Shown here: piece after piece, positions 35,443-44,409 of the stretch | Layout of the letters: the number at the start of each line of letters is the position of its first letter | Position numbering within the stretch: the stretch's first letter is position 1 | Source of the DNA: Chthoniobacterales bacterium | Lineage (GTDB): Bacteria > Verrucomicrobiota > Verrucomicrobiia > Chthoniobacterales > UBA10450 | DNA: 64,000 nucleotides | Direction of reading: 5' to 3' | Assembly: GCA_035274845.1 (NCBI GenBank) | Contig: DATENU010000009.1 | Coordinates: 342,442-406,441, forward strand | The notes under the pieces: generated by a model | Database searches by the model: none | What the model was told of the DNA's origin: nothing | Seen by the model: only the letters and a program-made list of their open reading frames with translations | Program-made: the position numbers and the translations under genes

Positions 35443-35886
35443 CTGCCCCTGTTGAAGATTGCAGACCTGCCGGCTATCAATGCGTCGCTGAATTGCATCA
35501 GCACGATTTTCATTTCCGCCGGTTGGTACCTGATCCGGCGAGGTTACTGGCGACGCCACGTGGCCTGTATGATTCCAGCGCTGATTTCCTCCACCCTTTT
35601 TTTGATTGGATACCTCGTTTATCACGCCCATGTCGGCGAGCGCTCCACCCATTTCACCGCCACAGGAATCATTCGCCCGATCTATTTCACGATGCTGATC
35701 TCGCACATCCTGCTCGCGTTCGTCACCCTGCCTCTCGTGATTCTTACGCTCGTGCCCGTCTTTCGCCGCCGCTGGGATCGCCACACCCGGATCGCTCGCT
35801 GGACCATGCCGATCTGGCTTTATGTTTCCATCACTGGCGTGCTGGTGTATTTGATGGTCTACAAATGGTTTCCTCCGGGAAGTTAG
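35434..35886 (+). CDS. DUF420 membrane protein (YozB/CtaM type)
   Basis: A 150-residue product (from the TTG at 35434) with about four transmembrane helices: AINASLNCISTIFISAGWYL, CMIPALISSTLFLIGYLVYH, MLISHILLAFVTLPLVILT and MPIWLYVSITGVLVYLMVY. The family sequence LPAINASLNCIS near the start and the basic loop FRRRWDRHTRIARWTM identify DUF420, linked to cytochrome oxidase assembly. No ATG is available: the possible starts are TTG codons at 35413, 35434 or 35452, the first two belonging to the heptamer array. The array has therefore replaced the normal start region. Confidence 0.85.
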   Translation: MNVLPLLKIADLPAINASLNCISTIFISAGWYLIRRGYWRRHVACMIPALISSTLFLIGYLVYHAHVGERSTHFTATGIIRPIYFTMLISHILLAFVTLPLVILTLVPVFRRRWDRHTRIARWTMPIWLYVSITGVLVYLMVYKWFPPGS

Positions 35887-36047
35887 GCATCGTGCCTGAC
35901 TCGGCCGACGTGCTTCCAGCCCGTCGATTCTTGGGACAAGCAGGATGCTCTTCCGCCGAGACAGACTGGAAGTCTATCTTCCAATGCGCACAATCTTGCA
36001 CTCGGCCAGTAGTTGATGTTTGATGGGAATGTCAGGCGGCGAAAATT

Positions 36048-36476
36048 ATGGTGACGATCGCGACATTCAACGAGCCTTCCAAGGCCAAGCATCTCAAGAC
36101 GCGCCTGCAGGAGGCGGGAGTAAAGGCCGACGTTCATAACGAAGGGCATCTGCAACAGGCGGTCTTCATGTCGAAGCCGCAAGCCAACGCCAAAGTACTG
36201 GTGACGGAGGAAGATTTTGAGGCCGCTAACAAGTTGATGCTGGAGTGGGAGGCGAGCGATCCTGAAATCGGCTCCGCCATCCGCTGTCCCCAATGCAAGT
36301 CGCCGCGGATCGAATATCCGCAGCTCACCCGCAAGTTCCTGACGCCCTCCATCGCCAGCATCCTTTTCGCTCTCCGGGTTTTTCCGAAAGAATTTTACTG
36401 CCAGGATTGCCACTTCACCTGGGGGAAGGATGGCGACCCGCTGCCTCAGCCCGCTGCCTGGGAGACATTTTCCTAA
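36048..36476 (+). CDS. DUF2007 domain protein with zinc ribbon
   Basis: A 142-residue product. The first 70 residues (MVTIATFNEPSKAKHLKTRL, VLVTEEDFEAANKLM) match the DUF2007 signal-transducing fold, a small ferredoxin-like domain. A zinc-ribbon follows: CPQCKSPRIEYPQ and YCQDCHFTWGKDG give four cysteines. Between the two is a hydrophobic segment (TPSIASILFALRVFP) that may dip into the membrane. Role unknown; likely cytoplasmic. It follows DUF420 on the same strand; the 160-base gap before it shows no gene. Confidence 0.85.
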   Translation: MVTIATFNEPSKAKHLKTRLQEAGVKADVHNEGHLQQAVFMSKPQANAKVLVTEEDFEAANKLMLEWEASDPEIGSAIRCPQCKSPRIEYPQLTRKFLTPSIASILFALRVFPKEFYCQDCHFTWGKDGDPLPQPAAWETFS

Positions 36477-36487
36477 CGGCTCTGGAT

Positions 36488-36545
36488 TTGTAGGGCGTTT
36501 CTGGAAAGCGCCAGCGAAGGCGTTCGCCGCGGCAACGCCCTGCAA
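36488..36545. repeat. short inverted repeat (REP-like)
   Basis: TTGTAGGGCGTT pairs with AACGCCCTGCAA (one G-T pair) around a 34-base interior that itself contains GCGCCAGCGAAGGCG. It lies after the DUF2007 stop codon, and could terminate transcription. A weaker relative of the GTAGCC-headed inverted repeats. Confidence 0.5.
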
Positions 36546-36607
36546 TTTGAATGGAATCAACGTCACACGTGCGCACGATTGATTTTTGATCCACGTTCAT
36601 CTGCCCC

Positions 36608-37447
36608 ATGAAATGGCTCTTTGTTCTTCTGCTCGCGATTGTCATTTTCGGCGGAGCGGCGTTCTTTAGCTACGATCTTTTCGTCAAGCCGGAGCGCAAA
36701 ATCCAGCAGGAGAAAAGCGGCGAGATTCCGGTCGAGCCCGTTCCCGACGTAAGCCTTCCGGAATTCCAGGCCGCGGCCAAGCTGCGCCAGGAAGGCAAAT
36801 TGATCGAGGCCCGCGACGCTCTCATGCTCCTGCTCCAACGATTTCCGAATGGCCTCCACACCGAGGAGGCGAAGGACCTGATCGGTCAGGTGAACATCGA
36901 GATGCTCTTCACCGATTACCGTTCCCCGGAGAAACAGGAATACATTGTCCGGAGTGGCGATGTCCTGGCCAAGATCGCGAACAAAACGAAAACGACGCCG
37001 GAATTGATCATGCGGACGAATAACCTGACCAACTCAATGCTGCGAGTGGGGCAGCGGCTTCTGATTTCGCATCCGGACTTCTCGGTCTTTATCCAGCGCC
37101 GGGCGCTGACGGTCATTCTGTTGAATCATGGCCAATTTTTTAAGCGCTACCCCGTCAAGACGGTGAAGCTCTCCGCGAAGCAGCCGCCGAGAATCAACAC
37201 CCGGGTGGCGGAGATTTTGGCGTGGAAAAACGGAAAACGGGTCGGCTTCGGCACCAAGGAATACGTCGGGAGCACTCGCTGGATTCGTCTCGCGCAGCCC
37301 GGTTATTTTCTTTTTGCCGAGCCGGATGCAACCCACAAGGACGCTGCGGGCCAACCGCCTCCGCCGGGCCTCGGGATGGTGGCCTCGGATGTCGAGGAAT
37401 TGAGCAGCCTTGTAAACGGCAAGACCGCGGTGACTATTACGGACTGA
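36608..37447 (+). CDS. membrane-anchored LysM protein with degenerate L,D-transpeptidase-like C-terminus
   Basis: A 279-residue product. An N-terminal anchor (WLFVLLLAIVIFGGAAFFSY) precedes a helical part (EFQAAAKLRQEGKLIEARDA) and a LysM domain (EYIVRSGDVLAKIANKTKTT, MLRVGQRLLIS) that binds peptidoglycan. The C-terminal ~120 residues (SVFIQRRALTVILLNHGQFF, FGTKEYVGSTRWI, LGMVASDVEELSSLVNG and VTITD) follow the layout of a YkuD L,D-transpeptidase, but the segment where HxG-S-HGCIR and the catalytic cysteine should lie reads PPPGLGMVASDVEEL. It is probably a non-catalytic structural or regulatory protein. accA starts 14 bases later. Confidence 0.75.
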   Translation: MKWLFVLLLAIVIFGGAAFFSYDLFVKPERKIQQEKSGEIPVEPVPDVSLPEFQAAAKLRQEGKLIEARDALMLLLQRFPNGLHTEEAKDLIGQVNIEMLFTDYRSPEKQEYIVRSGDVLAKIANKTKTTPELIMRTNNLTNSMLRVGQRLLISHPDFSVFIQRRALTVILLNHGQFFKRYPVKTVKLSAKQPPRINTRVAEILAWKNGKRVGFGTKEYVGSTRWIRLAQPGYFLFAEPDATHKDAAGQPPPPGLGMVASDVEELSSLVNGKTAVTITD

Positions 37448-37461
37448 CGGACGTCTCCATC

Positions 37462-38457
37462 ATGGAATCCAAGCCGCTTGATTTTGAAAAACCGATCCTG
37501 GAGTTGCAGAGGCGGCTTCAGGATCTGAAGAATCACTCGGACCAGCACGAGCTCGATTTCGATTCTGAGGTCGAGGCGATGGAGAACAAGCTCCGGGAGA
37601 CGCGGCGGCAGATTTACGATAACCTCACCGCCTGGCAACGCGTCCAACTGGCGCGCCACATTTTGCGCCCCTTCGCCCTCGATTACATCGCCCGTTGCTT
37701 TACCGACTGGGTGGAATTGCACGGCGATCGCGTCTTTGGCGACGACAAAGCCATGCCGAGCGGCCTCGCCAGGCTGGGCCCCCACCGTTGCGTTGTGATC
37801 ACGCACCAGAAAGGGCGCGACACGAAGGAAAACGTAAAGCGAAATTTCGGCTGCGCCCACCCCGAAGGTTATCGCAAGGCCCTGCGCCTGATGCGGCTCG
37901 CGGAAAAGTTTGGGCTGCCGGTAATTTCGCTGATCGATACCCCCGGGGCCTATCCGGGGATCGGTTCCGAGGAACGCCATATCTCGGAAGCGATCGCGGT
38001 TAATCTTCGCGAAATGATGAATCTCAAGGTGCCGACCATCGCGGTGGTGATCGGCGAAGGCGGCTCGGGCGGCGCGCTCGGCATCGGGGTTTCGGACCAC
38101 GTCCTGATTCTCGAGAATGCCTATTATTCCGTCATCAGTCCGGAAGCGTGCTCCGCCATTTTGTGGAAGGATCGACGGCACGCGCCGGAAGCGGCGGAAG
38201 CCTTGAAATTGACGGCGCAGGATCTGATGGCGCTGGGAGTTGTGGATGAAGTCGTGCCGGAGCCGGAGGGTGGGGCGCACCGCGATCACGATCTGGCCGC
38301 CGCAAATCTGGGCACGGCATTGCGCCGGAACCTGGAGCGAATTTCGGCCTTGCCCATCGGTGAACTGATGGAACAGCGTTACGACAAGTTCCGGAAGCTC
38401 GGCAAGTTTACCGAAGAAATCGCCGCTGCGGTCACGCCGGCCGCGGAGACAGAATAG
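37462..38457 (+). CDS. accA: acetyl-CoA carboxylase carboxyltransferase alpha subunit
   Basis: A 331-residue AccA, which with AccD transfers carboxyl from biotin to acetyl-CoA in the first step of fatty acid synthesis. The start MESKPLDFEKPILELQRRL was chosen because the longer frame reads non-protein sequence. The carboxyltransferase core has LIDTPGAYPGIGSEERHISE, IGEGGSGGALGIGVSD, and NAYYSVISPEACSAILWKD. Full length. The LysM gene just upstream on the same strand makes a cell-envelope growth link plausible. Confidence 0.97.
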   Translation: MESKPLDFEKPILELQRRLQDLKNHSDQHELDFDSEVEAMENKLRETRRQIYDNLTAWQRVQLARHILRPFALDYIARCFTDWVELHGDRVFGDDKAMPSGLARLGPHRCVVITHQKGRDTKENVKRNFGCAHPEGYRKALRLMRLAEKFGLPVISLIDTPGAYPGIGSEERHISEAIAVNLREMMNLKVPTIAVVIGEGGSGGALGIGVSDHVLILENAYYSVISPEACSAILWKDRRHAPEAAEALKLTAQDLMALGVVDEVVPEPEGGAHRDHDLAAANLGTALRRNLERISALPIGELMEQRYDKFRKLGKFTEEIAAAVTPAAETE

Positions 38458-38479
38458 CCCGAAGCAATCGGGGCGATTC

Positions 38480-39304
38480 ATGCCGCGAATAATCCGCTGG
38501 AACCTGAGCAGCCGGGCCCGGGAACTGTCCGGCGGTGACGCCATCGTGGTTTCGATTCCCAAGAGCGGCCGCACCTGGGTTCGCACCTTCCTCTGCGCTT
38601 ATTTTTGCCGGCGCGGCGACCATCCCTTCTCGCTCGGACCAGAGCAGTATGGCGATCCACGCATCCCGCGGATTGTTTATACGCATGACCGGTTCGAGCA
38701 ACGGACCAAGGCCGATCGCTGGGATCAATTGCGCGGAAAATATTTCATCCCCGCCGCGGAACGCCGCCGCGCCAGGATCATTCTGCTGGCGCGCGACCCG
38801 CGGGACACCTTCGTCTCGCATTATGTCCAGCTCACCCGGCGCGTCCGCGAGACGCCCGATCAGTTGAAACAAAAGGAAATCGGCGAGGTCCTGCGGGACC
38901 GTCGGCACGGTATCGGATCGATGATCGAGATCATGAACGGCTGGCTCGCTGAGTGGTGGGGCAAACCCAATTTCCTTCTCCTGCGCTATGAAGAATTGCA
39001 GCGCGACCCGGAAAAGAGCTTTGTGGAATTGCTGAGATTTCTCGGCGAGGAACCGCCCGAGGCCGAGGCCTTCGCGCACGCGCTCGAGTTTTCGCGCTTC
39101 GGCAACATGAAAAAGATGGAAACGGCCGGAGCGTTCACCTCCAAGATTTTGCAAACGACGGACCCGGGCGATCCCGAGTCGTTCAAAGTGCGGCGGGGAA
39201 AGGTCGGCGGGTTTACCGATTACCTGGCGGGCGACGATTTGATTTACGCCGCCGAGGCGATGCGAAAGCTCGACCCGCGGTTCGGCTACCTAAGCGGAGA
39301 ATAG
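38480..39304 (+). CDS. PAPS-dependent sulfotransferase domain protein
   Basis: A 274-residue sulfotransferase. The 5'-phosphosulfate loop is VVSIPKSGRTWVRTFLC, the 3'-phosphate site is LLARDPRDTFVSHYVQ, and RRGKVGGFTDY near the end is the family's nucleotide-binding tail. It would transfer sulfate from PAPS to an alcohol or amine of an unknown acceptor. It follows accA by 22 bases on the same strand and overlaps the tail of the convergent esterase by 15 bases. The short N-terminus (no signal peptide) points to a cytoplasmic enzyme. Confidence 0.9.
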   Translation: MPRIIRWNLSSRARELSGGDAIVVSIPKSGRTWVRTFLCAYFCRRGDHPFSLGPEQYGDPRIPRIVYTHDRFEQRTKADRWDQLRGKYFIPAAERRRARIILLARDPRDTFVSHYVQLTRRVRETPDQLKQKEIGEVLRDRRHGIGSMIEIMNGWLAEWWGKPNFLLLRYEELQRDPEKSFVELLRFLGEEPPEAEAFAHALEFSRFGNMKKMETAGAFTSKILQTTDPGDPESFKVRRGKVGGFTDYLAGDDLIYAAEAMRKLDPRFGYLSGE

Positions 39305-40204
39305 ATTCGTCAGTGCCGCCGCGCGCTGCAGAAGGCGGTGGCGCCTTTTCGGCGGAGCGATTTTTGCGACCGGCGGCGGGGCTGGGGGAAAAAGAAAACG
39401 CAGCACCGGATCGATGCGCGCCGCCCAGGCTCCTTCGCTGTGATCGGCCCCTTCCACTTCGACGAAGTGCAGATCGTCGTGCAGCCGCCAGCCTTTCTCG
39501 ACGAAACGGTCGCGCAATTCCCGGCCTCGTTCCCAGCCGGGCTCGTGCGTGCCGGTGTCCAGCCAGATCTTCAATTGCGGCCGGGCCTCCTCATCGATCG
39601 CGTCCACGATTTCGTAGACGACGCAATCATCCCACCAGATCGAAGGAGACATGACGGCGAGCCGGCTGAAAAAATTCGGGAGCCAAAGGCCGAGCACCAG
39701 GGTGGCGAGCCCCCCGAGCGACGAGCCGCCGAGAGCGGTGTGCTCCGCTTCCGGTTTCGTTCGGTAGCGGCCATCAATAAACGGCTTCAGCTCCTCGGTC
39801 AGAAACCGGCCATAATTGCGCAATAAACCTTTGCTCCGTTTCCGCTTCGGCGGATCGATTCGGGCCGGCGTCGGAGCATATTCATGGATGCGATCTTCTC
39901 CGGTATTGGCGATCGCCACGATGATCACGGGTTCCATCAACTTCGCCGTGATCAGGCGTTGCGCGGTCTCATCGACTCCCCATTCCACCCCGGCGAAAGA
40001 AGTGGCCGCATCGAAAACGTTCTGGCCATCGTGCAAATAAAGGACCGGATAACGCCGGCCCGTGAAACGCCGATAACCGGGCGGGAGATAAACCAGAACG
40101 TCGCGGCGATTCTTCAGGATTTTGGAGGGGAAGGCGCGATGGCGTTGAATGTTCCCAGTCAAAGTGTGCGGCGGCATCGGAAGGCAAGACGCATCGCTTG
40201 TCAT
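39290..40204 (-). CDS. esterase (alpha/beta hydrolase, enterochelin/Esterase D type)
   Basis: A 304-residue serine hydrolase of the putative-esterase family. LLYLHDGQNVFD-like opens the fold, the nucleophile serine is in LGGSSLGGLATLV, and the histidine is in VEGADHSEGAW. KPFIDGRYRTKPEAEH lies between. An internal ATG (40177, MPPHTLTGN) could be the start; nothing resembling a signal peptide precedes either. The substrate is unknown. It is convergent with the sulfotransferase gene and divergent from the ATP-grasp gene; the 195-base gap after it contains no clear gene. Confidence 0.85.
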   Translation of the reverse strand: MTSDASCLPMPPHTLTGNIQRHRAFPSKILKNRRDVLVYLPPGYRRFTGRRYPVLYLHDGQNVFDAATSFAGVEWGVDETAQRLITAKLMEPVIIVAIANTGEDRIHEYAPTPARIDPPKRKRSKGLLRNYGRFLTEELKPFIDGRYRTKPEAEHTALGGSSLGGLATLVLGLWLPNFFSRLAVMSPSIWWDDCVVYEIVDAIDEEARPQLKIWLDTGTHEPGWERGRELRDRFVEKGWRLHDDLHFVEVEGADHSEGAWAARIDPVLRFLFPPAPPPVAKIAPPKRRHRLLQRAAALTNLFSA

Positions 40205-40399
40205 GACAATCTTGTCGAGAAATCTCTTCCAGTTTTCGTTTAGAACGCCGTTTTTCTTCCGAATAGTGACGCCGGCAAATGCAACCTCACGACTGGAATT
40301 ACTGGCGCGATATGCTCCCTATTACCTGCGCGAAGATTTGATCTGCTTCAAAACGTCTGCGTAAACTGTGGTTAGGCAGACAACGCGCCCCACAAGCTT

Positions 40400-41365
40400 A
40401 TGAAAAAAATTGGAATTCTCTTTGGTCAGGAAGGCAGTTTCCCGCCGGCATTTGTCGACCGGGTGAACATGAAAACCGGCGGGAAAGATATTCAGGCGGA
40501 GTTCGTCAAGATCGACAAGGTCGTCCAGGGCGAGTCGTGCGGGTACGACGTGGTGATCGACCGGATTTCCCAGGACGTGCCCTTTTATCGCGCCTGGCTC
40601 AAGAATGCCGCCCTGACCGGGACCGCGGTCGTGAACAACCCTTTTTGGTGGAGCGCGGACGAAAAGTTTTTCAACAACGCGCTCGCCACCAAGATCGGGG
40701 TGGCGGTGCCCAAAACGGTCCTGCTGCCTTCCCACACGCCGCCGCCGGATACGAACGACAATTCTTTTCGCAACCTCGGGTATCCGCTCGATTGGGAAGG
40801 AATTTTCGAGTACGTCGGCTGGCCCGCGTTCTTCAAACCGTTCGCGGGCGGAGGCTGGAAGAATGTCTATCGGCTCCATAATCCCGAGGAATTTTTCCGG
40901 GCTTACAGTGAGACCGGCCAGCTCGTGATGATGTTGCAGGAGGAAGTGAAGTTCGACATGTACTTCCGCTGCTACTCGATCGATCAGCGCAACGTGCGGA
41001 TCATGCCCTACGAGCCGCGGCACCCGTATCATCTTCGTTACCAGACAGAATGGTCGGCGCCGAAGGAGATTTTGCAGAAGGTCGAGGAAGGTGTCCTGAC
41101 CTTAAATCAGTATCTCGGGTACGATCTGAATACGGTCGAGTTCGCCATCCGCGACGGAGTGCCGCTCGCGATCGATTTTTGCAATCCCGCGCCGGATGCC
41201 GAAGCCGCCAGCGTCGGGCAGGCGAATTTCGAATGGGTCGTCGAAGCCGTTTCCGACATGGCCATCCGCAAGGCAAAGGAGCATCAGCCCGGCAAAGACA
41301 ATTTGAGCTGGGGGAAATATCTTCAGGCGGCGGTGACGAAGAAGACATTGAGCGATCTTGCCTGA
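40400..41365 (+). CDS. ATP-grasp family ligase-like protein
   Basis: A 321-residue protein beginning MKKIGILFGQEGSFPPAFVD. The central part FFKPFAGGGWKNVYRLHNPE resembles the ATP-grasp nucleotide loop, and VEFAIRDGVPLAIDFCNPAP carries the acidic and asparagine residues usually binding Mg in that fold. Enzymes of this superfamily ligate a carboxylate to an amine or thiol. Specific substrates cannot be told. The GCS2 carboxylate-amine ligase gene follows after 28 bases, suggesting joint action on an amino-acid-derived product. Such ATP-grasp plus GCS2 neighbours are known in amidoligase clusters. Confidence 0.78.
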   Translation: MKKIGILFGQEGSFPPAFVDRVNMKTGGKDIQAEFVKIDKVVQGESCGYDVVIDRISQDVPFYRAWLKNAALTGTAVVNNPFWWSADEKFFNNALATKIGVAVPKTVLLPSHTPPPDTNDNSFRNLGYPLDWEGIFEYVGWPAFFKPFAGGGWKNVYRLHNPEEFFRAYSETGQLVMMLQEEVKFDMYFRCYSIDQRNVRIMPYEPRHPYHLRYQTEWSAPKEILQKVEEGVLTLNQYLGYDLNTVEFAIRDGVPLAIDFCNPAPDAEAASVGQANFEWVVEAVSDMAIRKAKEHQPGKDNLSWGKYLQAAVTKKTLSDLA

Positions 41366-41393
41366 AATTCTTTGCCCGCTGTTCGGGAGATAA

Positions 41394-42548
41394 ATGAAAG
41401 ACCACACGTTCACCCTCGGCATCGAAGAGGAATTCGCCATTGTCGATCCGGAAACGCGCGAGCTGCGCTCCCATATCCAGGAGATCCTGGAAGGCGGCAA
41501 AGTCCTGCTCAAGGAACAGATCAAGCCGGAGATGCACCAGTCGGTGGTCGAGTTGGGCACGGAGATCTGCCAATCCGTCGTCGATGCGCGGGAGCACGTT
41601 ACCGGATTGCGGAGCAAGCTGGCCCAGCTTGCGGGGCGTCGCGGATTAAAGTTTGCCTCGGCCGGCACCCATCCATTCTCCCATTGGCACGATCAGCTGA
41701 TCACGGAGGGCGAGCGTTACCAGGAGATCGTGAAGGACATGCAGCTGCTGGCGCGGGCGAACCTGATCTTCGGCTTGCATGTCCATGTCGGCATTCCGGA
41801 ACGCGAGACGGCAATCCAGGTGATGAACCAGGTCCGCTATTTTCTGCCGCACCTCTATGCGCTCTCAGTCAATTCGCCTTTCTGGGTCGGCCGCAACACT
41901 GGCCTGAAGGGGTATCGCCTCAAGGTTTTCGAGCGTTTCCCGCGCACCGGCATTCCGGACGCGTTCGAATCGCTCTCCGAGTACGAAGATTACTGCAAGC
42001 TCCTGGTCAAAACGGGCTGTGTCGACAACGCCAAGAAAATCTGGTGGGACATCCGGCTCCATCCGTTTTTCGACACCCTCGAGCTCCGGGTTTGCGACGC
42101 GCAATCACGGGTGGACGACACCCTGGCGCTCGCCGCCCTGATCCAGGCCATCGTGGCGAAGCTCTATAAAATGCTGCGGCAAAACACTACCTTCCGGGTT
42201 TATCGCCGCCGGCTTCTCGATGAAAATCGCTGGCGCGCCTCGCGCTACGGCATCGAAGGCAAGCTGATTGATTTCGGGCGGGAAGCCGAAGTCGAGACGA
42301 AGAGTCTGATCGACGAACTGCTCCATTTTGTTTCCACGGAAGTCGACGAGCTCGGAAGCAGGCGCGAGATGGCGCACATCGAGCGGATCCTGCGCGAAGG
42401 TACCGGCGCCGACCGTCAGCTCGCGGTTTGGGAGCAAACCCAGGACATGAAAAAGGTCGTCGACCACATCGTGGCCGAAACCTACGAAGGTCTGGATATG
42501 AACTCCGCGACCCTTCCGGGGGAAATCTCGTCCCAAGTGGAGCGATAG
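41394..42548 (+). CDS. glutamate-cysteine ligase-like carboxylate-amine ligase (GCS2/YbdK)
   Basis: A 384-residue GCS2-family ligase. The N-terminus FTLGIEEEFAIVDPETREL holds the triple glutamate of the metal site; HSWHDQLITE-like GTHPFSHWHDQLI and IFGLHVHVGIPERETAI add conserved histidines, and WWDIRLHPFFDTLELRVCDA completes the pocket. Most such proteins have weak glutamate-cysteine ligase activity and unknown true substrates. Starting 28 bases after an ATP-grasp gene, it could form a small ligase pathway. Confidence 0.9.
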   Translation: MKDHTFTLGIEEEFAIVDPETRELRSHIQEILEGGKVLLKEQIKPEMHQSVVELGTEICQSVVDAREHVTGLRSKLAQLAGRRGLKFASAGTHPFSHWHDQLITEGERYQEIVKDMQLLARANLIFGLHVHVGIPERETAIQVMNQVRYFLPHLYALSVNSPFWVGRNTGLKGYRLKVFERFPRTGIPDAFESLSEYEDYCKLLVKTGCVDNAKKIWWDIRLHPFFDTLELRVCDAQSRVDDTLALAALIQAIVAKLYKMLRQNTTFRVYRRRLLDENRWRASRYGIEGKLIDFGREAEVETKSLIDELLHFVSTEVDELGSRREMAHIERILREGTGADRQLAVWEQTQDMKKVVDHIVAETYEGLDMNSATLPGEISSQVER

Positions 42549-42586
42549 TCGGCCTGCCAATCGCCTCTTCGCGAAATTGATCGCGA

Positions 42587-43054
42587 TTACGGTTCGACTT
42601 CGGTCGAGACCGAGGTTTCGCCGGCGCTTTGTTGGAGGGCCTGTTCGGCGGCGCGCGCGGAGAGCATCGCGCATTTGACGCGTTGAGGAAATTTTCGGAC
42701 GCCGCGCAGGAGACGGAGATCGCCCAGCTCGGGAGGAGCTTCGGCGCCGTCGCCGGTAACCAACCCCTGGAAGGCGCGCAGGATCGACATGGCAGCGTCG
42801 CGGGTTTTCCCCTTCAGCTTCATCGTCATCAAGGAGGCGGAGGCCTGGCTGATGGCGCAGCCGTGCCCGGTGAACTTGATGTTTTCCAAGGCACCGTCCG
42901 CGCCGAATTTCACCGCCAGGTGGATCTCATCGCCACAGGAAGGATTGTCGCCGTGCACGCGAACGGTTGCGTCCGGGAGCTCGCCGAAATTCCGGGGCCT
43001 TCTCGAATGATCGAGAATGACTTCCTGGTATAGCTCTTCGAGTTCGGAGCTCAT
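42587..43054 (-). CDS. sufU: SufU-type iron-sulfur scaffold/sulfur acceptor
   Basis: A 155-residue U-type protein with three cysteines at the expected places: NPSCGDEIHLAVKF, FTGHGCAISQASASLM and VKCAMLSARAAEQ. The insertion typical of SufU is present (TGDGAEAPPELGDLRLLRG). It accepts persulfide sulfur from SufS (or scaffolds clusters) for iron-sulfur assembly. It overlaps the sufS stop by 4 bases. No sufBCD genes lie in the window. Confidence 0.93.
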   Translation of the reverse strand: MSSELEELYQEVILDHSRRPRNFGELPDATVRVHGDNPSCGDEIHLAVKFGADGALENIKFTGHGCAISQASASLMTMKLKGKTRDAAMSILRAFQGLVTGDGAEAPPELGDLRLLRGVRKFPQRVKCAMLSARAAEQALQQSAGETSVSTEVEP

Positions 43055-44289
43055 GCAAAGAAGCGGGCCGCGTCGCGCAGAATCTCGACCATGCGATCGA
43101 TCTCCGCAGTGGTGTTGTAAAAATAGAAACTGGCGCGGGTTGTGCCGGGCAAATCAAATTTCTTCATGAGCGGCTGGTTGCAATGATGACCACCGCGCAG
43201 GGCGAGGCCGCGTTGATCGGCGAAAGTGGTCAGATCGTGGGGATGCGCGGCGTTCATGACAAAGCCGACAATGGCTCCCCGTTTTCCGGCGGGTCCGAGC
43301 AGGCGCAGGCCCGGCAAGTCAGCCATGCGCTCGATGGCGTATTGAGTGAGCCGGGCGTCGTGTTCGAAAATTTCCGGGCGACCGATCTTCTCGATGTAGT
43401 CAATCGCGGCGGCAAGACCGATAGCGCCGGCAATGTTCGGGGTGCCTCCTTCAAAACGGTGGGGCGCTTTCTTATACGTGCTCTTTTCCAAGGTGACGCT
43501 GACGATCATCTCGCCGCCCCCGTGCCATGGCGGCATCGCATCGAGAAGCTCAGCGCGTCCGTAAAGCGCCCCGATGCCGGTGGGCGCGCACATTTTGTGA
43601 CCGGAAAAAGCCAGGAAATCGCATCCGAGTTCCCGGACATCGAGCGGCAAATGTCCGGCGCTCTGCGCGGCATCAACCACCGTCACTGCGCCGACCTCCC
43701 GCGCCTTTTGGCAGAGCTCGCGGACCGGATTGATGGTGCCAAGCGAATTGGAAACGTGGGTGAAAGCAAATAGCTTCACTTCCTCGGTAAGCAGGGAAGG
43801 CAATTGATCGAGTGCGAGAGTGCCGTCTTCGCGGACCGGGACGAAACGGAGCCGGGCGCCGGCGCGTTCGGCGAGGAGCTGCCACGGCACGAGATTGCTG
43901 TGGTGCTCCATCTCGGTGAGAAGAATCACATCTCCTGCGCGGAGAAATTTCCCGCCCCAGGATTGGGCAACAAGATTGATGCCTTCGGTGGTGCCGCGGG
44001 TGAAGACGATCTCGTCCGGGGTGGCCGCGCCGATATATTGGGCTACGCGTTCTCGCGAACCTTCGTAGGCTTCGGTCGCCCGGGAACTGAGCTCGTGCAG
44101 GCCGCGATGGACATTGGCGTTCTTGTGCTCGTAATAATTGCGCAGCGCCTCGAGCACTTGTCTCGGCTTCTGGGTGGTCGCCGCGTTGTCGAAATAGATA
44201 AGGGGATGTTCGTGGGCCCGCTCCCGCAGGATCGGGAAATCATCCCGGATTGCGTTCCAATCCAACTGAGAGCTCGAAAGCTTGTCCAC
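43051..44289 (-). CDS. sufS: cysteine desulfurase SufS
   Basis: A 412-residue class II PLP-dependent desulfurase that takes sulfur from cysteine. The PLP lysine is in LAFSGHKMCAPTGIGALYG, the catalytic cysteine in LRGGHHCNQPLM, and the N-terminal YFDNAATTQKPRQVLEAL is typical. It overlaps sufU by 4 bases, so both are co-translated for iron-sulfur cluster assembly. The M29 peptidase gene is divergent, with 120 bases between. Confidence 0.96.
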   Translation of the reverse strand: MDKLSSSQLDWNAIRDDFPILRERAHEHPLIYFDNAATTQKPRQVLEALRNYYEHKNANVHRGLHELSSRATEAYEGSRERVAQYIGAATPDEIVFTRGTTEGINLVAQSWGGKFLRAGDVILLTEMEHHSNLVPWQLLAERAGARLRFVPVREDGTLALDQLPSLLTEEVKLFAFTHVSNSLGTINPVRELCQKAREVGAVTVVDAAQSAGHLPLDVRELGCDFLAFSGHKMCAPTGIGALYGRAELLDAMPPWHGGGEMIVSVTLEKSTYKKAPHRFEGGTPNIAGAIGLAAAIDYIEKIGRPEIFEHDARLTQYAIERMADLPGLRLLGPAGKRGAIVGFVMNAAHPHDLTTFADQRGLALRGGHHCNQPLMKKFDLPGTTRASFYFYNTTAEIDRMVEILRDAARFFA

Positions 44290-44409
44290 GTTCTAATCTG
44301 CCGCGCGAATCCCGGCGCGCCATCTTAATTGGGAAAAATGAGCCCGGAAACGGCGGTCCCCGGTTGCCCCGGACACGTTTTCGCGGTAAACCTAGCGTTC
44401 GCTTTTTCT

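Noticed and set aside
37303..38586. 427-residue minus-strand open frame
   Set aside because: Antisense to accA; no motif or start signal.
40277..40339. 20-residue frame beginning MQPHDWNYWR
   Set aside because: Too short, no ribosome binding site, no signal or membrane segment.
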